A stretch of 7,715 nucleotides of DNA, from NCBI GenBank assembly GCA_964638595.1, contig CAZWYU010000024.1:1-7715 (forward strand), read 5' to 3'. The translations under genes and the position numbers were made by a program. Shown here one piece after another: positions 1-5,675 of the stretch. The DNA is from CAZWQR01 sp964638595. Its GTDB lineage: Bacteria > Patescibacteriota > Minisyncoccia > Minisyncoccales > PEYH01. The first letter of the stretch is position 1. Every line of letters begins with the position of its first letter. The notes under the pieces are model-generated. The model saw only the letters and a program-made list of their open reading frames with translations. It made no database searches and was not told the DNA's origin.

Positions 1-152
1 ATTGCGAGAAAACAATTATCCAATTTCAAGCTGTTAAGGGTGCTCTTAACAGTGTTTTTTATGATTTTTTGAACAATAATTTAAACCAATGTATTAGAAA
101 AAGAAAGTCTAAAGAACTTAAAGGTATAATTAAAGAAATTAGTAAAAAATAA
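1..152 (+). CDS. CsoR/CstR-family transcriptional repressor, C-terminal part (5' end outside window)
   Basis: This is the last 49 codons, read from base 3 to the TAA at 150-152. The fragment begins CEKTIIQFQAVKGAL and continues to NNNLNQCI, which fits helix 2 and the helix 2-3 region of CsoR/FrmR/RcnR/CstR all-helical repressors: a Cys, then Q-x2-A-V-x-G-A-L, then a second Cys. The two Cys are 29 residues apart, the same spacing as Cys36/Cys65 in M. tuberculosis CsoR and Cys31/Cys60 in S. aureus CstR. The copper-ligand His four residues before the second Cys is Asn here, so a thiol or persulfide sensor of the CstR kind is more likely than a Cu(I) sensor (inference). It lies 13 bases upstream of thioredoxin and probably controls that operon. 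Family assignment is firm; the inducer is not known. Confidence 0.8.
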   Translation, partial: CEKTIIQFQAVKGALNSVFYDFLNNNLNQCIRKRKSKELKGIIKEISKK

Positions 153-165
153 TTAAATAAAAAAT

Positions 166-501
166 ATGTCAAAAACAGTAGAACTCAATGCAAGTAATTT
201 TGAAAAAGAAGTTTTAGAATCTTCGATTCCAGTCTTAGTTGATTTTTGGGCTCCATGGTGCCAACCTTGTCTAATGATGGCTCCAATTTTAGATGAGCTT
301 TCAGAAGAAATGGATGGCAAATTGAAAATAGCCAAATTAAACACTCAAATGCCAGAAAATCAAGCATTAGCTGTTAAATATCAAATTCAAAGCATTCCCA
401 ATATGAAGCTTTTTAAAAATGGAGAAGTTGCTAAAGACTTTATCGGAGCAAGAGCTAAAGATATTTTTAAATCGGAGCTAGAACAAGAATTATTAAAATA
501 A
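166..501 (+). CDS. trxA: Thioredoxin with CQPC active site
   Basis: This is a 111-residue single-domain cytoplasmic thioredoxin, a normal length for the family. Its order matches E. coli thioredoxin: VDFWAPWC leading to the redox pair Cys32-Gln-Pro-Cys35, Asp26 buried behind it, cis-proline Pro78 in SIPN, and FKNGE at 83-87. It reduces protein disulfides and is itself reduced by thioredoxin reductase, encoded two genes downstream. Two active-site positions differ from the textbook protein: Gln33 replaces Gly in CGPC, and Asn79 replaces Thr after the cis-proline. Both line the substrate groove and may shift redox potential or partner choice (inference). There is no SD; the start is preceded by the A-rich string TAAAAAATATG (158-168), shared with two other genes here. 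The gap to the next gene is 5 bases. Confidence 0.95.
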   Translation: MSKTVELNASNFEKEVLESSIPVLVDFWAPWCQPCLMMAPILDELSEEMDGKLKIAKLNTQMPENQALAVKYQIQSIPNMKLFKNGEVAKDFIGARAKDIFKSELEQELLK

Positions 502-506
502 AAAAT

Positions 507-1739
507 ATGGAAAAGTCTATTTTTTCAGGTATTACTCAACGCTTGAAGGAAATTCAAAATATAGAAGGCCTTGACGATAAAGAAATAGAAATCCTATCAA
601 GCCCTCAAAAAGTTAATTATCACGAGATTGATTTTAAAAATCAGAAATTGCCAGCTTGGAGAATTCTTTATAGCAAAGCATTAGGTCCAGGCAAGGGGGG
701 CATAAGATTTCATCCAAATGTTAGCGAAGACGAAGTTAAGTCTTTATCTTTCTGGATGACAATAAAAAACTCTTTAGCCGGTATTCCTTATGGAGGAGCT
801 AAAGGTGGAGTAAAATTTGACCCTAAAGCTTGTTCAGAACAAGAATTAGAAGAAATAAGCAGAAAATTTGTTGATTCTTTTTATCAAGATTTAGGTCAAG
901 ACAAAGATATACCAGCTCCTGATGTTTATACTAATCCTCAAATAATGGCTTGGATGCTTGATGAATATGAAAGAAAAGTCGGTCATCACGAACCGGGTAT
1001 GATTACAGGAAAGCCAGTAGAAATTGGAGGTTGCGAGCTAAGAGGAGATGCTACTGCCAGGGGTGGTTTTATTATTGCCAACGAAGCGATAAAAAAATTC
1101 AATCTTAATAAAAGCAATATCAAAGTTGCGGTGCAGGGTTTTGGAAATGCTGGCTATTATATCTCTAAAATGCTTTCTCAAGACGGTATAAAAGTCGTGG
1201 CTGTAAGTGATAGCAAGAGCGCAATCTATAATGAAAATGGATTAAATGTTGAAGCTGTTAAATCTGAAAAACAGAAGCAAGGATCCGTTTCTGCGTATAA
1301 AGAGGGAGAACAAATTACTAATTCTGAATTATTGGAGTTGCCTGTAGATATATTAGTTTTAGCTGCTCTAGAGAATCAAATTACGGAAGAAAATGCAAAT
1401 AACATCAAAGCGAAATATATTCTTGAAATTGCCAATGGTCCTATCAACTATGAGGCAGATAAGATTTTGTTTGATAAAGGAATTATAGTTATTCCTGATA
1501 TTCTTGCAAATTCAGGCGGTGTTATTGGCAGTTACTTTGAATGGGCTCAAAACAGAAGTGGTAATATATTGGATAAAAACTATTTAGAAGGATTGCTAGA
1601 AAAGAAAATGGTTAATTCTTGGCAAAGAATGGTTTCTCTTTATGAAGAAAGAGAAAAAGTTTTCAATTTAAGAACAGCAGCCTATATTATAGCCATTAAA
1701 AGAATTTTGAAAGCAGAAAAATTAAGAGGAAATTACTAA
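507..1739 (+). CDS. gdhA: Glutamate dehydrogenase (Glu/Leu/Phe/Val dehydrogenase family)
   Basis: This 410-residue hexameric-type enzyme would catalyse reversible oxidative deamination of glutamate to 2-oxoglutarate and ammonia with NAD(P). The dimerisation/substrate domain has GPGKGGIRF (60-68, substrate Lys63), MTIKN (Lys87) and PYGGAKGG (94-101, catalytic Lys99), then DIPAPD with catalytic Asp139. The Rossmann domain starts at VAVQGFGNAG (207-216, GxGxxG) with Asp235 after the second strand. The end carries ILANSGGV and SYFEW (332-346). Length and every hallmark are intact, so the gene looks functional. Glutamate is strongly favoured over leucine or valine by the KGGIRFHP context. Cofactor choice cannot be read safely. 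It sits between trxA (5-base gap) and trxB (3-base gap), unusual company that suggests it may supply NADPH to the thioredoxin system (inference). Its start uses the same SD-less TAAAAAATATG string (499-509). Confidence 0.95.
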   Translation: MEKSIFSGITQRLKEIQNIEGLDDKEIEILSSPQKVNYHEIDFKNQKLPAWRILYSKALGPGKGGIRFHPNVSEDEVKSLSFWMTIKNSLAGIPYGGAKGGVKFDPKACSEQELEEISRKFVDSFYQDLGQDKDIPAPDVYTNPQIMAWMLDEYERKVGHHEPGMITGKPVEIGGCELRGDATARGGFIIANEAIKKFNLNKSNIKVAVQGFGNAGYYISKMLSQDGIKVVAVSDSKSAIYNENGLNVEAVKSEKQKQGSVSAYKEGEQITNSELLELPVDILVLAALENQITEENANNIKAKYILEIANGPINYEADKILFDKGIIVIPDILANSGGVIGSYFEWAQNRSGNILDKNYLEGLLEKKMVNSWQRMVSLYEEREKVFNLRTAAYIIAIKRILKAEKLRGNY

Positions 1740-1742
1740 ATT

Positions 1743-2648
1743 ATGAAAGAATTAGTTATTATAGGAGCTGGCCCAGCTGGTTTAACAGCTTCTATTTACG
1801 CTTCTCGTTATAGAATAAATCATTTAGTTATAGGTGAGTCTTTGGGCGGTCTGGCTTTTGAGGCTCATAAAATTTGCAATTATCCAAGCGAAAAGGAAAT
1901 TAAAGGATTTGAATTAGTAAAAAAAATTCAAGATAGCGCAAGCGCCCTAGGAGCAGAAATTTTAACTGATAAAGTTTTAGAAATTTCTGATAGTAATTGT
2001 TTTAAAATTAAAACTCAAAACAAAAAAGAAATTTTAGCTAAAAATATTCTCTTAGCTACCGGAACAGAACATAGAAAACTTAATATAGAGAATGAAGATA
2101 AATTTTTAGGGCATGGAGTTTCATATTGCGCTACTTGTGATGCAATGTTTTTTAAAGACAAAAAGGTTGCAGTCGTCGGCGGTTCTGATAGCGCCAATAC
2201 GGCCTCTCTTTATTTATCAGAATTAGCAGAAAAGGTTTATCAGATTTATCGCCGTGATAAGCTTCGTGGCGATCCTACTTGGGTTAATCAAATTATGAAA
2301 AATAATAATATTGAATTGATATTTAATAACCAGGTTAAGGAATTAAAAGGAGAAGATGCTTTAGAATCCTTAATCTTGGAGAAGTCCTATAACAAAACAA
2401 ATGAATTATCAATAAGTGGTCTTTTTATAGAGATAGGAACTGTGCCAAAGAAAGATTTTCTAGATTTGGAAAAAGATGAAAAAGGCTATGTTAAAGTAGA
2501 TAAAAGCCAAAAAACTAGTAAAGATAATATTTGGGCGGCTGGAGATATTACAGATGGTTCTAATAACTTTCGCCAAATTGTTACTGCTTGTAGTGAGGCA
2601 GCTGTTGCAGTAGAAGATATTTTTAAAAATATTCAGAAATCAAAATAA
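1743..2648 (+). CDS. trxB: Thioredoxin reductase (low-molecular-weight, FAD/NADPH)
   Basis: This 301-residue flavoprotein has the usual size of bacterial low-Mr thioredoxin reductase. The FAD-binding GAGPAG lies at 8-13. The redox-active pair is Cys129-Ala-Thr-Cys132 followed by Asp. The NADPH-binding loop is VGGSDSA (145-151), and YRRDKLR (169-175) keeps the Arg residues that read the 2'-phosphate, pointing to NADPH. The second FAD motif IWAAGD (263-268) is followed by FRQIVTACSEAAVAVEDIF, which closes the flavin site. It passes electrons from NADPH to thioredoxin, presumably the CQPC protein of the same cluster. It starts 3 bases after the gdhA stop with no SD, so translation is probably coupled. 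No terminator is visible after its stop; the next promoter begins at the very next base. Confidence 0.95.
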   Translation: MKELVIIGAGPAGLTASIYASRYRINHLVIGESLGGLAFEAHKICNYPSEKEIKGFELVKKIQDSASALGAEILTDKVLEISDSNCFKIKTQNKKEILAKNILLATGTEHRKLNIENEDKFLGHGVSYCATCDAMFFKDKKVAVVGGSDSANTASLYLSELAEKVYQIYRRDKLRGDPTWVNQIMKNNNIELIFNNQVKELKGEDALESLILEKSYNKTNELSISGLFIEIGTVPKKDFLDLEKDEKGYVKVDKSQKTSKDNIWAAGDITDGSNNFRQIVTACSEAAVAVEDIFKNIQKSK

Positions 2649-2676
2649 TTGACACTTGTTTTATTTATGCTATAAT
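2649..2676 (+). promoter_or_regulatory. Near-consensus sigma-70-type promoter for the RlpA-like gene
   Basis: TTGACA (2649-2654) and TATAAT (2671-2676) are both perfect hexamers, separated by 16 bases. Transcription would start near 2682-2684, giving a leader of about 25 bases before the ATG at 2707. The -35 box begins at the base after the trxB stop codon. This makes the RlpA-like gene independent of the redox operon and rules out the longer in-frame start at 2656, which would lie inside the promoter. Confidence 0.85.
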
Positions 2677-2696
2677 AGTCATTACTCTGTTAGTAT

Positions 2697-2704
2697 AGGA
2701 GGAG
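2697..2704 (+). promoter_or_regulatory. Strong Shine-Dalgarno site of the RlpA-like gene
   Basis: AGGAGGAG lies 2-4 bases before the ATG at 2707 and 8-10 bases before a second in-frame ATG at 2713. Either codon could be used; the protein would differ by two residues. This is one of only two clear SD sites in the window. Confidence 0.75.
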
Positions 2705-2706
2705 TT

Positions 2707-3279
2707 ATGAAAATGGCTATTGTGTTGCTAACTGCAAGTGCCTTATTGGCAATTGGCGTGGGGGGAGAAAAAAATATTTCTCCTGCTATTTATAAGTTGC
2801 CACCTTATATTGTTGAGATTTCTTTAAGGCAAAATTTTAGCCTTAAAGAAATTATAGAGGATTTTCATATGGAAATTCATCATTTTTTAAGGCTCAATAG
2901 TTTAATAGGAGTTGAAGTAGATAAACTCCTTGATTCTGAAATAATAAGGATAATAAGAGATGTTAGAGTGGAAGTAAAGACAAATGAAGATTTCTGTGTT
3001 AGTTGGTATGGAGAAAAATATGACGGAAATACAATGGCTAACGGAGAGATCTTTGACATGGAAGACAAGCACATTGTTGCTCACAAATGGTTGCCTTTTG
3101 GCACCAAAATCTTGCTTGCCTTTGAAAATAAAAGTCTATGGCTTACTGTAAAGGACAGAGGTCCTTTTGTAGCCGGCCGTAACTTTGATGTTTCGAAAGC
3201 AGCAGCTGAATTCTTGGGTATAAAGGATTTAGGAGTAGCAAATTGTGAGCTGATTGATGTGAGATTTCCGGGCGCTTGA
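2707..3279 (+). CDS. rlpA: RlpA-like double-psi beta-barrel protein, exported or membrane-anchored
   Basis: This is a 190-residue protein from the ATG behind the SD. Residues 3-19 are a short hydrophobic run after Lys2, fitting a signal peptide or anchor, so it should act at the cell wall. Residues about 34-83 (YIV..., FSLKEIIEDF, FLRLNSL, LLDSEIIRI) follow the pattern of a degenerate LysM peptidoglycan-binding domain. Residues 98-187 form the RlpA barrel: SWYG (99-102), ANGE (111-114), AH (125-126), LPFGT (129-133), DRGPF (150-154), R158, D161 and S163. RlpA proteins bind or cleave denuded septal glycan strands; the lytic activity is known for some members only. The gene has its own promoter and terminator, so it is monocistronic. 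The barrel call is firm, the LysM call tentative. Confidence 0.88.
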   Translation: MKMAIVLLTASALLAIGVGGEKNISPAIYKLPPYIVEISLRQNFSLKEIIEDFHMEIHHFLRLNSLIGVEVDKLLDSEIIRIIRDVRVEVKTNEDFCVSWYGEKYDGNTMANGEIFDMEDKHIVAHKWLPFGTKILLAFENKSLWLTVKDRGPFVAGRNFDVSKAAAEFLGIKDLGVANCELIDVRFPGA

Positions 3280-3292
3280 TAGCGCCCTTTTT
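3270..3292 (+). terminator. Rho-independent terminator overlapping the rlpA stop codon
   Basis: GGGCGCT (3270-3276) pairs with AGCGCCC (3281-3287) across a TGAT loop, followed by TTTTT (3288-3292). The last two codons of the gene form the left arm. The TGA stop lies in the loop and is followed at once by an in-frame TAG. The hairpin is thus partly coding sequence. Confidence 0.9.
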
Positions 3293-3408
3293 ATTTGTAA
3301 TTTTTTCTAATTTACTACAATAGTTAAATATACAACCAAAAAGCCATAAAGTTATTTCTATTGTATTTATTCTTAAAAATAAGGGCTGGCTTATTTAGTT
3401 CTTTTAAG

Positions 3409-3416
3409 GGAGGTGA
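3409..3416 (+). promoter_or_regulatory. Perfect eight-base Shine-Dalgarno site of a micro-ORF
   Basis: GGAGGTGA is an exact complement of the canonical 16S anti-SD UCACCUCC and the best SD in the window. From GGAGG the distance is 6 bases to GTG at 3420 and 3 bases to ATG at 3417, so the GTG is the better-placed start. Confidence 0.65.
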
Positions 3417-3419
3417 ATG

Positions 3420-3500
3420 GTGGATTCTCAAGTAGATGGGGTTTTACTGCTCTGGGCCTTGGCAGAGATTATAGCCAAAGAAGAGGTTGTGATCCTATGA
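3420..3500 (+). CDS. Putative microprotein of 26 residues, function unknown
   Basis: From the GTG behind the perfect SD the frame reads (M)DSQVDGVLLLWALAEII followed by AKEEVVIL and a TGA stop. Starting from ATG at 3417 adds one residue. The peptide has an acidic head, a hydrophobic centre of about ten residues and an acidic/aliphatic end. It could be an amphipathic helix and is short for a full membrane span. The TGA overlaps the ATG of a second, 12-codon frame (ATGA). I know no family for it. The case for coding is the SD, the spacing and the overlapping second frame between two terminators. The case against is its size and the chance that the GC-rich island is an RNA. Another frame from GTG at 3413 (40 codons to 3535) is open, but its start sits inside the SD. 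Confidence 0.4.
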   Translation: MDSQVDGVLLLWALAEIIAKEEVVIL

Positions 3501-3535
3501 AAGTATTGGAAGAAATGAGAGAAAGCTCTTCTTGA
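3497..3535 (+). CDS. Putative 12-residue peptide coupled to the preceding micro-ORF
   Basis: The ATG overlaps the preceding stop as ATGA and the frame reads MKVLEEMRESSS to a TGA whose last two bases open the terminator stem. Its only support is the overlap and position. It may equally be the tail of the alternative 40-codon frame from 3413, which uses the same reading frame and stop. Confidence 0.2.
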   Translation: MKVLEEMRESSS

Positions 3536-3563
3536 GGGGTGTTAAAACCCCTCGTTTTATTTT
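3534..3563 (+). terminator. Rho-independent terminator of the micro-ORF/RNA unit
   Basis: GAGGGGT (3534-3540) pairs with ACCCCTC (3547-3553) around a six-base loop, followed by the T-rich GTTTTATTTT. It separates the micro-ORF unit from the sigma gene and implies that something upstream of it is transcribed in its own right. Confidence 0.85.
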
Positions 3564-3570
3564 AAAATAA

Positions 3571-3595
3571 TGTAACGTTTCTAAATTATTACGTA
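3571..3595 (+). promoter_or_regulatory. Candidate ECF-type promoter of the sigma gene (autoregulation)
   Basis: TGTAAC (3571-3576), 15 bases, then CGTA (3592-3595). This has the layout of promoters read by ECF sigma factors such as Bacillus SigW/SigX (TGAAAC or TGTAAC, about 16 bases, CGTA or CGAC). Transcription would begin near 3601-3604, giving a leader of about 25 bases. The spacer is one base shorter than usual. An ECF gene under such a promoter normally switches itself on (family knowledge; here inference). Confidence 0.5.
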
Positions 3596-3627
3596 TTAAT
3601 TAAAAGAGAGTAGATAAAATTTAATTT

Positions 3628-4170
3628 ATGTCAGAAAAAGAGCTTATTCAAAAATGCCAACAAGGCAGATTAGAAGAATTTGATAAACTTTATTTATTGT
3701 ATTTTGAGAAGATTTATAGTTTTGTCTATTACAAAACTATGCATAAACAAATAGCTCAAGATATTACAAGCGAGACTTTTCTTAAAGCTCTAGAAGGTAT
3801 TAAAGGATTTAAAACCGAAAAGGGAAGTTTTTCTGCTTGGATTTATAGAATTGCCCGAAATAATGTTATTGATTATTACCGCAAAAAAGACAGGAGTTTT
3901 TCTGTAAATGACTTTTGGGATTTTAAAACAGAAAGCAAAATAGAAGACAACAAAGATTTAATGATAAAAGTTAAAAAAGAGTTGGCTAAATTAGAGCCGC
4001 TACAAAGGGAAATTGTTATTTTAAGAATTTGGCAGCAGCTAAATTATAAAGAAATTTCTGAAATAGTTGGCAAGAAAGAACAAAATTGCCGAGTAATATT
4101 TTGCCGAAGCCTTCAAAAAATTAGAAAAGAAATTATTTTATCTATCTTTTTATTATCATTAACACTTTAA
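3628..4170 (+). CDS. ECF-type sigma-70 family RNA polymerase sigma factor
   Basis: This 180-residue protein is of typical group 4 (ECF) size with only regions 2 and 4. Region 2 spans about 8-90: FDKLYLLYFEKIYSFVYY, the core-binding segment DITSETFLKAL (45-55), and the -10 recognition helix FSAWIYRIARNNVIDYYRK (68-86). A linker rich in D/K/S follows. Region 4 spans about 115-167: LEPLQREIVILRIWQQLNYKEISEIVG with the helix-turn-helix near 138-162, ending RSLQKIRK. The tail EIILSIFLLSLTL (168-180) is unusually hydrophobic and may touch the membrane or the anti-sigma partner. It would direct RNA polymerase to envelope or stress genes. No SD is near the start; AGAGAG is too far away. The stop lies 4 bases before the membrane partner gene. 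Confidence 0.93.
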   Translation: MSEKELIQKCQQGRLEEFDKLYLLYFEKIYSFVYYKTMHKQIAQDITSETFLKALEGIKGFKTEKGSFSAWIYRIARNNVIDYYRKKDRSFSVNDFWDFKTESKIEDNKDLMIKVKKELAKLEPLQREIVILRIWQQLNYKEISEIVGKKEQNCRVIFCRSLQKIRKEIILSIFLLSLTL

Positions 4171-4174
4171 ATTT

Positions 4175-5629
4175 ATGGAAATTATAAAAGAAATTTTATC
4201 TGATATTTATAATATTGATTCTTCTTTAAAAAAATATGAGCCAGAGTTAATAAAGATAATTAAAACCATGCTGGATTCTAGACCTAAAACAGAAACAGAT
4301 GAGCAATTTAAAGAGAAACTAAGAATTCAGTTATTCCAAAAAATTGAACAATTAAAACAAAAAAATATGAGCAAAGAAAATAATTTAAAGTATTATTTAC
4401 CTAAGTTAGCTTATGCCTTTTCTGGTGCTTTGCTTTTAGCTTTAATTCTTTTTCCAATAATGCTTCAGCTTGGGAAAATAACAGTTCCTATTGAAGAAAA
4501 TTTGGAAGAAAACATTACAGAAAAACAAAATGAAGCTTTTGGTCCTCTCTCTATAGACCAGGAGCAGTTGAATTTGGTTAGAGAGGGTGATTGGACTGCC
4601 GATACGCAACCAGGTATTGTGCCAGAACCTTCTAAGTCGGGTTTAGATATTGAAGGCCAAGACGAGCTCATTTCTGTGGAAGTGGGAGAAATTGATTCTA
4701 TCCGCCCTCCTAGGTATTCTTATCGTTATGTTTATAAGGGAGAAGATTTTAGTTTAGAAAATTCAATGGTTAAGGTTTTTAAGAGAATTATTGATTCTAA
4801 AAGTTCTGTTCTTAACAATTTTGTTAATAGGTTGGATTTAGGCTTAATTGATTTGAATAAGTTTTCTGATTTAGAGGTTAATAATATAAATTTTGCCCAA
4901 GAATCTGATGATGGTTACAACTTCTATATTGATTTTAACAATGGTAACATTTCTATTCACAAAAAACCTGAAAATTACTTATTAGAAAGAGGAGAAATGC
5001 TTACTTTGGAAGATAAACTTTCTGACGCAGAAATTATAGGAATTAGCAATAACTTTTTAGATATCTTTGGCATTGATAAAAGTGGCTTTGGCAGCCCTAT
5101 AGTTGAGCATTCTGGTCCTGAATATCATATTATGGATGAAGAAAAAATAATTTCTGAATATGTCCAAGTTACTTATCCTCTAATTTTGGACGGAAAAACA
5201 GTATATAATCAATCAGGAAATGAATATGGTTTAAGTGTTACTGTTAATATAAGAGAGAAGGAAGTAAATTCAGTTTATAATCTTTTTGTCCAAAAATATG
5301 AAACTTCTTTATATAAAGCAATAACCGACAAAGAAGAAGCCATAAAACAGGCAGAAAAAGGAGGACTATATGGTTACTATATTGACGAAACAGGCGAAAC
5401 AAAAGAGATACCATTAGGAACGCCGAGTGTTGGTTATATGAGATTTATGAATTACAAAGTAGGGAAAAGCGACGAACTTTATACTCCAGCTTTAATCTTT
5501 CCTATCGGAGAAATTCCAGATGGAGTTATAATAACAAAAGAAAACGTAGTTGTCCCCTTGGCCAAAGATCTTCTTAAAAAGTTAAATTACCCAATGCCGG
5601 TTCCTTTATTGGACATAGAAGAGAAATAA
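4175..5629 (+). CDS. Probable membrane anti-sigma factor with large outer domain
   Basis: This 484-residue protein starts 4 bases after the sigma gene. Residues 1-75 are charged and helical, cytoplasmic in the predicted topology, with SRPKTETDEQFKEKLRIQLFQ (35-55) resembling the segment before the membrane in other membrane anti-sigma proteins. One transmembrane helix lies at about 76-99 (LAYAFSGALLLALILFPIML). An acidic, low-complexity linker runs to about 175. A mixed alpha/beta outer domain of some 300 residues follows, with IRPPRYSYRYVYKGE near its start and IFPIGEIPDGVIITKENVVVP near its end. I do not recognise a named fold in the outer domain. Topology plus position next to an ECF gene are the evidence for an anti-sigma role: the inner part would hold the sigma factor until an outer signal releases it. 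No zinc-binding HxxxCxxC motif is present. Confidence 0.75.
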   Translation: MEIIKEILSDIYNIDSSLKKYEPELIKIIKTMLDSRPKTETDEQFKEKLRIQLFQKIEQLKQKNMSKENNLKYYLPKLAYAFSGALLLALILFPIMLQLGKITVPIEENLEENITEKQNEAFGPLSIDQEQLNLVREGDWTADTQPGIVPEPSKSGLDIEGQDELISVEVGEIDSIRPPRYSYRYVYKGEDFSLENSMVKVFKRIIDSKSSVLNNFVNRLDLGLIDLNKFSDLEVNNINFAQESDDGYNFYIDFNNGNISIHKKPENYLLERGEMLTLEDKLSDAEIIGISNNFLDIFGIDKSGFGSPIVEHSGPEYHIMDEEKIISEYVQVTYPLILDGKTVYNQSGNEYGLSVTVNIREKEVNSVYNLFVQKYETSLYKAITDKEEAIKQAEKGGLYGYYIDETGETKEIPLGTPSVGYMRFMNYKVGKSDELYTPALIFPIGEIPDGVIITKENVVVPLAKDLLKKLNYPMPVPLLDIEEK

Positions 5630-5631
5630 TT

Positions 5632-5659
5632 GAACAGGGCTTAAAAGCCCTGTTCTTTT
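5632..5659 (+). terminator. Rho-independent terminator after the sigma/anti-sigma operon
   Basis: GAACAGGGCT (5632-5641) pairs perfectly with AGCCCTGTTC (5646-5655) around a TAAA loop, followed by TTTT. The ten-pair stem is the strongest in the window and the T run is short. It starts 2 bases after the anti-sigma stop and ends 16 bases before the MazG start. Confidence 0.9.
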
Positions 5660-5660
5660 G

Positions 5661-5669
5661 TGTTATTAT
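5661..5669 (+). promoter_or_regulatory. Extended -10 promoter candidate giving a leaderless MazG transcript
   Basis: TGTTATTAT contains TG-n-TATTAT, a good extended -10 element. No -35 box is seen 16-18 bases upstream, where the terminator stem lies. The usual start distance puts the first transcribed base at about the A of the MazG ATG (5676), and no SD exists. This fits a leaderless mRNA. Confidence 0.4.
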
Positions 5670-5675
5670 AAAAAA

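Larger units (their letters stand above)
3293..3627 (+). other. 335-base gap between terminator and sigma gene: weak promoter, GC-rich micro-ORF unit, ECF promoter
   Basis: No gene of ordinary size fits on either strand. Bases 3293-3405 are very AT-rich; a weak promoter may exist at TTGTAA (3295-3300) and TACAAT (3316-3321), but the 15-base spacing is poor. Bases 3411-3500 contain 41 G/C in 90 by my count, far above the flanks, and include a hairpin CTCTG/CAGAG (3450-3454 with 3463-3467). This island has a perfect SD, two coupled micro-ORFs and a terminator, listed separately. It could instead be a structured small RNA; I do not recognise tmRNA, 6S, SRP or RNase P RNA in it. The rest (3564-3627) holds the ECF-type promoter and leader of the sigma gene. 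Confidence 0.6.

Noticed and set aside
2656..2706. In-frame extension of the RlpA-like protein from an ATG at 2656
   Set aside because: These 17 codons lie inside the promoter (before the expected transcription start) and lack an SD; ATG 2707 follows AGGAGGAG.
3413..3535. A 40-codon frame from GTG 3413 (Gly/Arg-rich, ends MKVLEEMRESSS)
   Set aside because: Its start is inside the SD sequence and no other SD serves it; kept only as an alternative to the two micro-ORFs.
3293..3563. Known structural RNA (tmRNA, 6S, SRP, RNase P) in the long gap
   Set aside because: None of their conserved cores could be found; the stretch is better described as an unassigned micro-ORF or RNA unit.
5658..5675. 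TTG start adding six residues to the MazG-like protein
   Set aside because: It lies in the T run of the terminator, and the MazG family begins near the ATG at 5676.
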